A stretch of DNA of 64,000 bases, from assembly GCA_038373865.1 (NCBI GenBank), contig JAXGGA010005831.1, forward strand, positions 1-64,000. The letters run 5' to 3'. The stretch is from Uloborus plumipes (lineage: Eukaryota; Arthropoda; Arachnida; Araneae; Uloboridae). A program made the translations under genes and the position numbers. The notes under the pieces are model-generated. The model worked only from the letters and a program-made list of their open reading frames with translations. It ran no database searches and was not told where the DNA came from. Positions 1-9,531 of the stretch are shown here, piece by piece (the first letter of the stretch is position 1; each line of letters opens with the position of its first letter).

Positions 1-243
1 AGTTTTGATTTGTATAAAATTAGATCTTATAGATATAATATTCAAACACTGAAATATAATAGGAGTACAACTGATATTAAAAAAAAAATAAAAAAAATTC
101 TGATCCATACATTAAATGTCCCCCGAGTTGATATATAACTAGTTTTCTCCTTTCCCTCATTAGCTTAAATAAATATAAAAGAGAAAAATGTCTTAATTGA
201 ACATTAGCAGCACGAAATGTATGCAGCAAAAATGTTTCCAAGA

Positions 244-292
244 TTTTATTTATTTATTTACTTTATTTATTTATTTATTTATTTATTTATTT
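244..292. repeat. (ATTT)n microsatellite
   Basis: About twelve copies of the tetranucleotide TTTA/ATTT in a row, ending in a T run. Confidence 0.9.
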
Positions 293-428
293 TTTTGTGC
301 AATGCTAAATAAATTTCGATCCCAACTTACTAAACATGTGATCATGCTATTTATATTTATCATGAACTCAAAAATCATTTGGATGTCACTCGGGGCCAAC
401 CCTTCCCCCCTTAACTGCGCCACTGTTT

Positions 429-443
429 GTGCGTGTGTGTGTG

Positions 444-477
<34 letters not shown>
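429..477. repeat. (GT)n-(TA)n compound microsatellite
   Basis: A short GT array runs into about twelve TA units. The terminal TA serves as the target dinucleotide of the mariner-like element that starts at 478. Confidence 0.9.
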
Positions 478-480
<3 letters not shown>

Positions 481-729
481 GGTTGTCCAAATTAAACTTT
501 CCCAACTCAGAGGCCTGTGCAGTACGTTGTATGGGTAATAGTGTGATGAAATTTTGAAAACAGAAACTTCAGACCATGAGCTCGGGATATATTAAAGAAA
601 AAAAATTTAGTACAAAAAGTTGCCGATAGGTAGCGTTGTAGCACTAGTAATTTGCATGTTACAACAACGTGATTTACAAAAAAAGAGGAAAACATTTACT
701 ACACACTCAGTTGTTTCCAACTCGTTGAT

Positions 730-869
730 GCACAATGCGGCCTTGAAAAAGAAAGCTCTCTTAGTGAAACTTTTTTACCAAAATGACGAAAAAGCCTCTT
801 CTGGGATTAGAGTCTTCCGTCTGCTGAAGAAAATACGCCAAGGATCAATGACAAAACGCGCTCTACGAG
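730..869 (+). pseudogene. Mariner-like transposase, N-terminal helix-turn-helix (DUF4817-type) fragment
   Basis: The reading frame contains KKKALLVKLFYQNDEKAS followed by a RLLKKIRQGSMTKRALR stretch. This matches the pattern of the N-terminal DNA-binding domain (DUF4817-type) of mariner-like transposases in arthropods, which typically read as vLVKLFYxN, then LKxxRxGPMxxxAL. The likely ancestral start is the ATG at 730; an upstream in-frame ATG at 620 lies inside the terminal inverted repeat and is less likely. The fragment stops at the hAT insertion at 869/870. The codon split there (CTA CGA G) is completed by AC at 4478-4479, giving ALRDMIKKIERTG across the junction. The family is recognised from memory of its sequence pattern; no search was run. 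Confidence 0.72.
862..869. repeat. Left 8-bp target-site duplication of the hAT-like element
   Basis: TCTACGAG, identical to the copy at 4470-4477 on the other side of the element. Confidence 0.93.
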
Positions 870-1733
870 CAGGGCCGCGCCGTGCCAATGTGCAAAGCCG
901 TGCGGCGCACGGGGGCGCCACAGCCTAAAAAGCGCCGAGCTCTACCGACCAAAAAAGCTCCAAACAGAGAGAAAAAAAAAATTTGAATAAAAAATCCAAT
1001 TAAAAAAATAAAATTGAACTTTTCATTAAAACGAACTCTGGCGATGAAATTCTATTGCTCAATGAGACGAGCAATCCGTCTCGCTGACTACCCATAAAGG
1101 AAAAATTGCCTTTTTGTGTCTAAACAAGCTATTCAAAAGCTTAATCTTTTACACTGGAAACACGGGATGTTAATGCGTACTTCAGCACTTTTCCTCCGAA
1201 TGATGCGCCGTGTAAGCTATTTCAGCATGTCTATAAGATTAAAAGCAAAAGAGTTCCAAGCAAATCTTCTGCTCTTCAATAGGTTTCAACTTCCGTTGAA
1301 TCAATCCAACGTAGGATTTTCTCTACTGCAATATATTTTAGTATTTTAACAATTGTTCGTTGTGATTCGACTGCTTTATGTTATTATACATTAAAAAATA
1401 CGGTAAGCATATTTGCATGTTATTTACTTGTGCGTAATATTAAAGACAACTATATTATCTATATATCTATAGATATTATAGACAACAGTTTAGGTAAACT
1501 TTTAAGTTTCAAAAAGTAACAATTTGACCATTATCACACGATAATCTCCTAATTGCTTCAAACACTAGTTTTTTTAATAAGAGGGAAAAAAAAGACCTTT
1601 GGACAATGCATTTGTATTTCATATTAACTTTGATGCCTTTTTACTAATCCGGATTTTATTGGTTTTCTGGGAAAGATTTCAGTTGCTGATATTAAAGGAA
1701 CTATCTTCCACTTCATACTTCAATTCAGAAATA

Positions 1734-3149
1734 CACTGCTCGACATTGAAAATGCAACACCAAGGAGTGGTCAGAAATTGATGAAATTTGGTAAGAAGAC
1801 AGAGACAGCATGGAACAATAAGTGATATTTATTTCAAAATAAATAAGCAAAATTTAGAGCGAGGACGGCGTCGGCTCAGTAAGAAGTAGGACCACCGCGG
1901 ACGGCGATGCACGAAGAAACACGTCTAGGCATGGAGTCAATAAGCCTGCGGATAGTGTCCTGAGGGATGGCACTCCATTCCCTTTCAACCATTTGCCACA
2001 GTTCGTCCTCTGAACGAGGCAGTGACAGGTTCTGCAAACGGCGTCCAATCACGTCCCACACATGTTCGATTGGTGACAAGTCAGGAGAGTATGGTGGCCA
2101 GGAAAGCATCTGTACACCTCGTAGAGCATGTTGGCTGATTCGAGCACTGTGAGGCCGGGCGTTATCCTGTTGAAAAACTGCATTTGGCAGACCCTGAAGG
2201 TAGGGGATTGCCACCGGCCGCAGTACATTATCTACATATCGTTGGGCCGTCATAGTGCCCCGAATACGAACTAGAGGTGATACGGAATTGTATGCAATAG
2301 CGCCCCAAACCATTATGCCACGTTGTCGCGCTCTGGGGCGTTCCACAGTAACTGCCGGATTCCATCTTTCTCCACGTCGACGCCACACACGTATGCGATG
2401 ACTATCGCTGGACAAACAGAAGCGGGATTCATCTGAGAACACTACGGTTTGCCATTCTGCCATCCACGTCGCTCTGGTCCGGCACCATTCCAAACGTTGG
2501 AGTCTGTGCTGTGAGGTCAATGGCAGTCTTCTTAGCGGGCGCCGTGATTACAGGCCACGTGCAACCAGTCGACGGGAAATGGTTTTGGTCGACACAGGAA
2601 CATCCAGGGTACCTTGCACGTGCTGCAGAATCGACGCACAAGTGACTTGCGGGTCCGCCACAGCTTGTCGGTGAATCCGTCGATCCAAGCGGTCTGACTT
2701 CACTCTGGCTGCACCTGCACCCCTCAATGTGGCTACATTTCCTGTTTCCAACCATCTCCGACACAGCCGATGCACAGTGCTTGCATCCATGTGGGCATCA
2801 GCTGCAATTTGACGTATGGACCAACCTCCCTTTTCAGTCCGATCACCATACCCCTTGTAAAGTCGTCTATATGCTGGAAGTGTCTTCGTTGAGGACGGCG
2901 TGGCATTTCCTCCTATCACATGTATCCTTCGAGACAAAAACCAATTTTCTCCGATAATTAGTCTGGCAGAAAAACCAACATGAACATAGCCCACTTTTCA
3001 ACTTCATTCTCTTATATCTTACTTCACGTGCGTCGGAGAGCTGCGCATTTCATATCATTTGCATAACTCAGTGACGTGCGTCTACGGTAAAATTTGCATG
3101 AATTTCTGACCACTCCTTCTTGGTGTTGCATTTTCAATGTCGAGCAGTG
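1734..3149 (-). mobile_element. Tc1-like DNA transposon nested in the hAT-like element
   Basis: The termini are inverted repeats beginning CACTGCTCGACATTGAAAAT. They extend about 45-50 bp through the segment ending in TGGTCAGAAATT, with small differences between the two ends. The dinucleotide TA flanks each end (1732-1733 and 3150-3151). At 1416 bp with a single minus-strand transposase frame, size and organisation fit a Tc1-like element. The transposase carries one frameshift and one premature stop, so this copy is recently dead. Confidence 0.93.
1876..2906 (-). pseudogene. Tc1-like transposase, nearly full length, with one frameshift and one nonsense codon
   Basis: The likely start is the ATG at 2904-2906 on the minus strand (MPRRPQRRHFQHIDDFTRGM), a typical opening for this group. 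The frame shifts at about 2825-2835 and continues as GGWSIRQIAADAHMDASTVH, the first helix-turn-helix. An in-frame TAA at 2548-2550 follows VARGL; the same frame then resumes as SRRPLRRLPLTSQHRLQRLE and stays open to the stop at 1876. The catalytic DDE domain is complete: FSDESRF (first D), FQQDNARPH (second D) and PPYSPDLSPIEHVWD (E). By my count 32 residues separate the second D and the E, against 34 in canonical Tc1. The total is about 340 residues, the normal length. It would cut and paste the element at TA sites if intact. Confidence 0.92.
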
Positions 3150-4469
3150 TATAATCAGTACCCTGTTGTCATATTTTGAAAGACAAAAAAGTGTGTTTAA
3201 TTATTTATCAAATGCGAATGCGAGAGATATTTAGAGCTACTTTAACTTTGATAGTTAAAATATTTCTTTTTCCAAAACACAATGGGTGTATTCAAGGAGC
3301 TATTTAACTCGAAATAATTTTGAGATATGAAGTAAAAATGAAAAGGGTATTCCAAAGTTAAATATTTCTCATGCTCCGATTTTTGGCTATATGAAAAACT
3401 GGACGTTATGCTCAATAGTAATTCAAATGAATCTGAAAACTTTTTATGAGTAGTATTTGACGAGACGAGTAGTACGTAGTTTGCTTTTATAAGCAGTAGT
3501 TAAAATTCAGAATTATTCCTACATTTTTCTAGTTAAATGTTTAACGATATTTTTAATCACTTAAATTGTTAAATGTTATTAATATTTTATTTTCAATGTC
3601 AAGATTTTCACGTTTCAGCTTACAAATGTTTCTGTTTATGAATTTTTATTCTATCCAGATTGGCCACAATAGAATAGTCGCATCCTTTTCAATGGTGTTA
3701 GAGCACTTAACACTAGGTTTCGTATAGCTCATGTCGAAAACGTCGTTTTGTTTTAGCCCCAATTTGTTGAGTTATTTGCAGTAAGAAAGTCGTGTGTGTG
3801 TCCTCTCGCACGTGCAGATTTTTTGAAACCTAAAAAGTAATAATTAGTATTGACTTTTAGCCAGCTTCACACTTTTCAAATTTTGTAGCTATTTATTTAC
3901 GGTAAAATGATGAAGTCTATTTGGGGCAAGGTCATCGAGAAGTGTTATTTGAGATAGAATATTAGTTTGAAATGATTGGGAATTGACTGCAATTCTCGAA
4001 AACCAGGCCCGTCGTGGGGGGGGGGGGGCTTTGAGAAATCAATACATTAACAGTCGGCATGGTTCGTTAAATTTAAAAATGTGATATTATAATTTACTTT
4101 GAATGTTTAAATAAATGTATATGCTATCTCATTTACATTTACATATGTTTTAAGTTCGATAATTTTTAATTAATATATATTGTATACATTATTTGTATAA
4201 ATTATGTAATTTTTTTTTTTACTTTCAGTACCATTTTTTTAAATCTAAAAAAGTATGTTTCAATAAATGTATTTCAGTTTGATAAAGCACAAGTTGTTCA
4301 CGCTTTTTTTTTCTTTTTTATTTTTAAATAAATTATGCGCGAAACTTATTTTCTCTTAATTATATTTGCCCATAAAACATCACTGCTGGTGTTAACTATC
4401 GTACGCTACTGCATAAGGCACTTAGAAGACATTTGCACGAGGGCGCCGATCAGGCTTGGCGCGGCCCTG

Positions 4470-4477
4470 TCTACGAG
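4470..4477. repeat. Right 8-bp target-site duplication of the hAT-like element
   Basis: TCTACGAG, identical to the copy at 862-869. Confidence 0.93.
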
Positions 4478-4853
4478 ACATGATAAAAAAGATCGAAAGA
4501 ACAGGATAGCTAGGAGTTTTACCAGGAAGAGGAAGACATGTTGTGGAATCTGCACGCACAGAAGACGTTGCTTTGGCAGTCGTGGAGGCCAATAACCAAT
4601 AGCCACATGGAGTTTTCCCAACAGCTTGGACTCCTCATTTGCCTGATCTCACCCCGTGTGCTTTTGGTTATAGGAATTCTTAAAAGATCGGGTCTATCGA
4701 GAACACCCCACCACCTTTGCCCATTTTTAAGACGCAATTAATGGTCATGTTCGTAGAATTATTGAGGGCTGACTGCATTCAGCTGTGGAACACACTACTT
4801 TACGAATAGAAAGAGTTGTGCAGAACAACGGTACACATATAGAACATCTGTAG
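4470..4853 (+). pseudogene. Mariner-like transposase, C-terminal remnant with internal deletion, stops and a frameshift
   Basis: This continues the frame broken at 869. It begins DMIKKIERTG, then has an in-frame TAG (4507-4509), LGVLPGRGRHVV, and a second TAG (4600-4602). It then jumps to VFPTAWTPHLPDLTPCAFGY, which corresponds to the region around the last catalytic residue (WPPRSPDLTPCDF in relatives). About 150-180 residues that should carry the first two catalytic aspartates are absent, so this is an internal deletion. A +1 shift near 4680 leads into LKDRVYREHPTT and finally VQNNGTHIEHL before TAG at 4851-4853, the usual C-terminal ending of this family. In the last catalytic motif the D of TPCDF is A here. 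The fragment is clearly dead. Confidence 0.75.
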
Positions 4854-5165
4854 AATGTCTTGTTAACCTGCAGCGCCACCTATCGGCAACTTTTTGTACT
4901 ATTTTTTCTTTGATAAATCTCGAGCGCATGGTCTAAAGTGTCTGTTTTCAAAATTTCATCACATTATGACTCATACAACGTCCTGCACAGGCCTCTGAGT
5001 TGGGGAAGTTTAATTTGGACAACCCTGTATACATATATATAACATAAACAAAGTAGTTGAAGAATCAAAAAGAAAAAGAAAAATAAACTTCACCACACAG
5101 GTCAAAAGGCGCCTGTGGCAGCTCTTTGAAACTGGTAGCAAACATATTTTTAAGTGGAAATACCA

Positions 5166-5873
5166 AACTTTGCGAAAAATATGTTGAAAAACTGAAGTAA
5201 TGAGAAAATTCCTAAAAGACCCTAGGGCATTTATCAGGGAGACTCCCCTAGGGTAGGGAAAAGTGAAGTGAGAAGCTATGGCTTCTTCAATGTGCTACTG
5301 ATAAGACTGTTTGCCAATTTCGCGGGGTAGCAGTTTTCAGTATAAAGTTAAATGGTCTTATTGCTGAGTCTGGATTTGAATTATTGTTGCAAATTTTTTT
5401 GGATCGTGAACTTGTGAAATGATAATGTTCTATTGAACATTAGCATTTCACAAGTTTATCGATACAAAAGAAAAAAAAAACTGAAAACTGCACCCGCGAA
5501 ATTGACAGTCTTATCAGTAGCACAATGAAGAAGCCGTAGGTTTGTAGTTCTTACAGTGTTGGTTAAGAGTTCTTGTTTTTGTACATCTTGTAATTTCATG
5601 TCGTTCAGTTTTTTTTTTTGAGTTTTATTGATCTTATATGGTGTTTTTTGAATTCTCTCAGGTTTTTACTTAAATGAATCGGACTTCTAGGGACCTTATG
5701 CTTGTCTGTGAGATGTCGGGGGCTAAAAGTTGCATCTTTTTAGGCGTTTTGCCTGCAACTGACTAGAAACATCTCACTTCACTTTTCACTACACTAGGGG
5801 AGTCCCCCTGATGAAGACCCCAGGGTCTTTTAGGAATTTTCTCATTACTTCAGTTTTCAACAAATTTTTATAC

Positions 5874-5880
<7 letters not shown>
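5166..5880. repeat. Long imperfect inverted repeat (fold-back or MITE-like element)
   Basis: The left arm (about 5166-5340) contains GTAATGAGAAAATTCCTAAA, then a CTCCCCTAG segment, AAAAGTGAAGTGAGA, GCTTCTTCA and GCTACTGATAAGACTG. The right side carries the same blocks in reverse complement, in two pieces (about 5487-5545 and 5765-5875) separated by about 220 bp of unrelated sequence. The centre (5413-5455) has its own small palindrome, ACTTGTGAAATG/CATTTCACAAGT. No transposase is visible. No unambiguous target duplication was identified. Confidence 0.75.

Positions 5881-5907
<27 letters not shown>
5879..5907. repeat. (AT)n microsatellite
   Basis: About fourteen AT units directly right of the fold-back repeat. 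Confidence 0.9.
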
Positions 5908-5909
<2 letters not shown>

Positions 5910-6710
5910 ATGAATATCAAACAATCCTGTCATGTTAATCAGTAATATTAAAGTAAGATAATTTAATTAAAAAATGCGATAAGGAATAAATTGTTTTCCA
6001 ACTTATTTCATGTTGCTGTCAACTGCCTCTGGCAGGCTGCCTACTAGACAAATCTAATGGACTTATTCAATAACTATACGAAGTTTTGAAAATGCAACAA
6101 GACATTGGTGGCATGTATCGCTTAAATTTTACAAAATGTTTTGCTGTAGTACGCAAGTAGTTACCTGAAAATGTTCGGAATATTTATCAAAAAAAGAAAA
6201 GGAAAGGAAATGTAGTTTTAGTTGCGTTAACTATTTTTTTAAAAATCAGTATCGTATATTTCCTCTTCTTTATATAACAAGTGAGTGATATCTGCTTGTT
6301 ACATTGTCTACTCGAGACTCATATGCCGTTCTTATTGAGATGTATTTATACATGGCAAATAATACATTTTGTTTTGCACTATGAGGACCAAAGCATTTTT
6401 TTTTTAATTTCTTGTAACAAAACTTATATTAATGTTTTTGGGATGTAACCATCATTTCTCAAAATGTTTTATGTATAAGTACTATGGTGCAATAATTTCT
6501 AAAAATGTTAAAATGTTTTTTTGAATAACTTAATCAAAATAACTGTTTTATAATCAAGCCCTATATTGATGCAAAACTCTTTATGTAATCAAACTTTAGA
6601 GCTGATTAAATACATCAATTGGCATTTCTTTTCAGTATATACAGAAGGTTTTTCTCGACTTACGCTCCTCTGTCAAACCCTTGAAGTCAATAGATTCGAA
6701 CATTACTCAG
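5908..6710. other. AT-rich stretch, nothing recognised
   Basis: No convincing gene, RNA gene or mobile element was seen in this interval. Confidence 0.6.
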
Positions 6711-6718
6711 TTTTTAAC
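6711..6718. repeat. Left 8-bp target-site duplication
   Basis: TTTTTAAC, matching the copy at 7822-7829. Confidence 0.9.
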
Positions 6719-7821
6719 TAGGGGTGCGACATCGAAAGCAAAACATCGATGTTTCAAGACATCGATGTATCGAAATTAAGACATCGATGGTATTGATACA
6801 TCGACCAGAAAACATCGATGTTTTCAAACATCGATGTTTCAAAACATCGATCTTTTTTTATAAAAATTACTTACACATTTAAATGTACAGTAATACAGTA
6901 ACTCCCAACACATTGCGCCTCTTTATATCACTCAATTAGATTAATCTTTTGTCTCCTGAAAAACATCAACAGTATGATATCGATGTCAATATAGAAAACT
7001 TTTTAGTGAGATAGATACTGCAACTGTTGATTAACTGTATAACTTTTATTTATCACATATTTTTATGAAACTTTTTTGTTGAAATGTAAAACACCGTTAT
7101 CGAAAAAAATTTCTGAAGCAAAACAAAACAACGATGTTTAAAAATCGTTGACCGTAAATCATCGGTAGTAATTTTTTGAAAAAAAAAACTATTTCAATGC
7201 GATAGATATTGCAACTGTTAAAGATGAATCTTTTTTATTGCATATTTTTATTGCTTTTTGCTGAAGTGTAAAGCAGACATCGAAAGAAAAAAAAACATCG
7301 AACGCGAAACAGTGATCATTAAAAGACATCGACCTCAAAACATCAATGGTAACTATCAAAAACGTCTTCTAACGAGATTGATAGTGTAACGGCTGATTAA
7401 CGATATAACTTTTGGCCGCATATCTTGATGATTTTTTTTTGCTGAAATATAAAACATTCACATAAAGAATAATAAAATTTAAAAAAAGAATGGCGAAAGC
7501 AAATTAGAAATGTTTTTAGAAACATCGAGAGCAAAACATCGATAATAATCATAGAAAATGTTTTCTAATGAGATTAACACTGAAACTTCTGATTAAGGAT
7601 GAAAACTACAAAAAACGTCTGCATATTGCATATTTTTATCATTTTTTGCTGAATCGTAAAACATCGACATCGAAAAAAACATCGAACTCAAGACATCGAT
7701 GTTAGGAAAACATCGACCCTCAAATATCGATGGTAAAAACATCGATGTTTTAGCAAAAACATCGATGTTTTAGCAAAAACATCGATGTTTCCAAAACATC
7801 GACATCGATGTCGCAGCCCTA
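6719..7821. mobile_element. hAT-like non-autonomous element built of ATCGATG subterminal repeats
   Basis: The ends are the inverted repeat TAGGG(G/C)TGCGACATCGA. The perfect 8-bp direct repeat TTTTTAAC flanks both sides (6711-6718 and 7822-7829), which fits the hAT superfamily. Both terminal zones are packed with the motif ACATCGATG and close variants (about ten copies on the left within 140 bp, a similar density on the right). The motif thins out in the AT-rich middle. No transposase frame is present, so the 1103-bp element would need a transposase made elsewhere. Dense subterminal motifs are where hAT transposases usually bind, so these repeats are the likely binding sites (inference). Confidence 0.88.
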
Positions 7822-7829
7822 TTTTTAAC
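7822..7829. repeat. Right 8-bp target-site duplication
   Basis: TTTTTAAC, matching the copy at 6711-6718. Confidence 0.9.
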
Positions 7830-8227
7830 TCTTTTAAAGAAAATAAGTGTCTTGAAATAACAGTGTAAAACTAAAACTTAATGTAACTAAAATGAATAAC
7901 ATTAGTCAAATTGCTTAGTGACGATTGCAAATGAAAGAAATTTTGTAATGTGAAAGTTATTTGTATTGTGAAACTGAAAATCAGTAAATATTTGCACGGT
8001 TTTTGTGAAAACTTAATTTACTGTCTAATCTTCTATCGTACGACCTTCCTAGCATTTGACCATGAATAACGTATCATCTAATTTTCTTTAAATACAGAGG
8101 AAATGCAAAGTAACATTCAACAGGAAGTAAAAAGCGAAAGCACTGGCAAGTGCGTCTCCTCAACCTATCCCCCCCTTCCCAAACCGAAGCCTTCGTGACT
8201 GCCAGGTGCATAGTTCACAGTCAGACA
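7830..8227. other. Gap with a C-rich patch, nothing recognised
   Basis: Mostly AT-rich DNA. A pyrimidine-rich segment at about 8150-8220 stands out by composition and may be the remnant of an older repeat. Confidence 0.5.
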
Positions 8228-8565
8228 CACTGTAAAAAAATGAATATTGTTTTTGCTGTGTAATACAGCTAATTTTATGGTAATAAACTATAAAAATTAG
8301 TAACTTCACAATAATAAACTGGCAAATTGCTCATTTTACAGTGCATTTTTGTTTTAAACTGGAACCTCTGCTGACAGTATTATACTGTTGTTTTTTCAGA
8401 ATACAGCTAAATTTTAAAGCAATAAACTGTAAAACTCCTAACTTTACAGTAAGAAACTAAAATTGCTAGTTTTACAGTTTATTACTGTGCATTTTACAGT
8501 TTTAAATTGGAACCTCTGCTGACAGTACTATACTGTAAAAACAACATTTAATTTTTTTTGCAGTG
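8228..8565. mobile_element. MITE of the CACTGTAAAA family, with internal duplication
   Basis: The segment starts CACTGTAAAAAAA and ends TTTTTTTTGCAGTG, a short inverted terminus. Inside, a unit of about 150 bp (AATACAGCTAA, AATAAACT, TTTTACAG, AACTGGAACCTCTGCTGACA) occurs twice in tandem with divergence. The same family, in the opposite orientation, makes up much of 62408-63333 next to methyltransferase exon 2. No coding capacity was seen. The superfamily is not determined. Confidence 0.7.
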
Positions 8566-8708
8566 CAGTATAAATTGAAACCCCGTAAAATTTGAGAAAT
8601 TCTACACTTATAGAACCAAGAATTAAAAAAATGATTTCGGTGATTCACTTTAAATAAAAGTAAAGCGGACAAAAATTATAGATCAATAATTGAATACCGA
8701 AATAAAAA

Positions 8709-8758
<50 letters not shown>

Positions 8759-9230
8759 GTATGTTAACAATGAATTCACTTTTAATTGATACTTCGTCAT
8801 TGTTAGTAAGTACAATGTATTATAAACTATTTCAGATGAACTGAATACATTAAACATTAGATTATAGCTGAATTCCATTTAATGCCACAGCAAATAGCAT
8901 TAGCCGGCATTATTTGCGTCCAGGATTATTCAGCTTGCATTACTTCATTCATTACCACACATGACATTTAATTTTAGCGCTTAGAGAAAACCTTTTTTTT
9001 TTTTTTTTTTTTCAGAAAACTATGGGCTACTATGCTTAAAATATTTTGCTAAAGTTTCAAGAAATATATTGCTTTAACATTAAATAATTCTCACTAGCTG
9101 TTGCTCAAATAATTGAAAAGAAACACATACTTATTAAATTATGCGTCGTTAGACGGACCTAAATGAATACCAAAGTACTGTTGTTACTGCATTTTTTTTT
9201 TTTTTTAACTTTTGAAATGAATTGTAACCG
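8566..9230. other. AT-rich gap with microsatellite and poly-T tracts
   Basis: Holds the TA microsatellite at 8709-8755 and T runs near 8992-9012 and 9191-9206. The apparent reading frame across the TA array is low-complexity and not a gene. Confidence 0.6.
8709..8755. repeat. (AT)n microsatellite
   Basis: About 23 uninterrupted AT units. Confidence 0.92.
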
Positions 9231-9531
9231 AAACATTTTTTTTAATGCATATCTTATGTACATTTCTTAACTGTCATGTAAAATATTTATGAAATATTTA
9301 GCATTTCTAGTACGCTATCAGTTCGATTAAAACATTTTTAATGCATATCTTATGTATATTTCTTAACTGTCATGTAAAATATTTATGAAATATTTAGCAT
9401 TTCTAGTACGCTATCAGTTCGATTAAAACATTTTTTTTTAATGCATATCTTATGTATATTTCTTAACTGTCATGTAAACTATTTATGAAATATTTAGCAT
9501 TTTTAGTACGCTATCAGTTCGATTAAAACAT
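9231..9531. repeat. Three-copy tandem repeat, unit about 96-100 bp
   Basis: Copies begin at about 9231, 9330 and 9426, each opening AAACATTTTT and containing CTTAACTGTCATGTAAA and TAGTACGCTATCAGTTCGAT. The copies are almost identical apart from T-run length and a few substitutions, so the amplification is recent. Confidence 0.92.

Larger units (their letters stand above)
1..477. other. AT-rich stretch without a gene
   Basis: No gene is visible. The stretch holds an ATTT microsatellite (about 244-292) and a GT run passing into a TA run (about 429-477) that directly abuts the outer transposon of the nested cluster. A short pyrimidine-rich patch near 396-428 is unlike its surroundings but is not recognised. 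Confidence 0.7.
870..4469. mobile_element. hAT-like DNA transposon, non-autonomous or degraded, inserted into the mariner-like transposase
   Basis: The element is bounded by the inverted termini CAGGGCCGCGCC (870-881 and 4458-4469). Perfect 8-bp direct repeats TCTACGAG flank it (862-869 and 4470-4477). An 8-bp duplication with CAGGG-type ends is the hallmark of the hAT superfamily. Subtracting the nested Tc1-like element leaves about 2.2 kb of hAT sequence. I see no hAT dimerisation or DDE motif in it; reading frames at 1116-1349 and 1599-1781 look random. Removing the element plus one target copy restores the surrounding transposase frame exactly, so the order of insertion is certain. A run of 12 or more G lies inside near 4017-4028. 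Confidence 0.9.
478..5027 (+). mobile_element. Tc1/mariner-like element with long TIRs and a decayed DUF4817-type transposase, interrupted by nested elements
   Basis: The ends are near-identical inverted repeats of about 160 bp (478 to ~640 and ~4870 to 5027), starting CAGGGTTGTCCAAATTAAAC. TA dinucleotides flank both sides (476-477 and 5028-5029), the expected target duplication of the Tc1/mariner superfamily. A + strand transposase relic lies inside, in two pieces split by a hAT-like insertion. Without that insertion the element is only about 0.95 kb, and the middle of the transposase, including the first two catalytic aspartates, is missing, so this copy cannot move itself. The TIRs differ at scattered positions, so the insertion is not recent. 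Confidence 0.9.

Noticed and set aside
2429..2764. 111-codon minus frame overlapping the Tc1-like transposase
   Set aside because: It is an out-of-frame shadow of the transposase, which carries the catalytic motifs in another frame.
6719..7821. ATCGATG-rich zone considered as a transcription-factor site cluster
   Set aside because: The TIRs and perfect 8-bp duplication show that the motifs belong to a transposon's ends.
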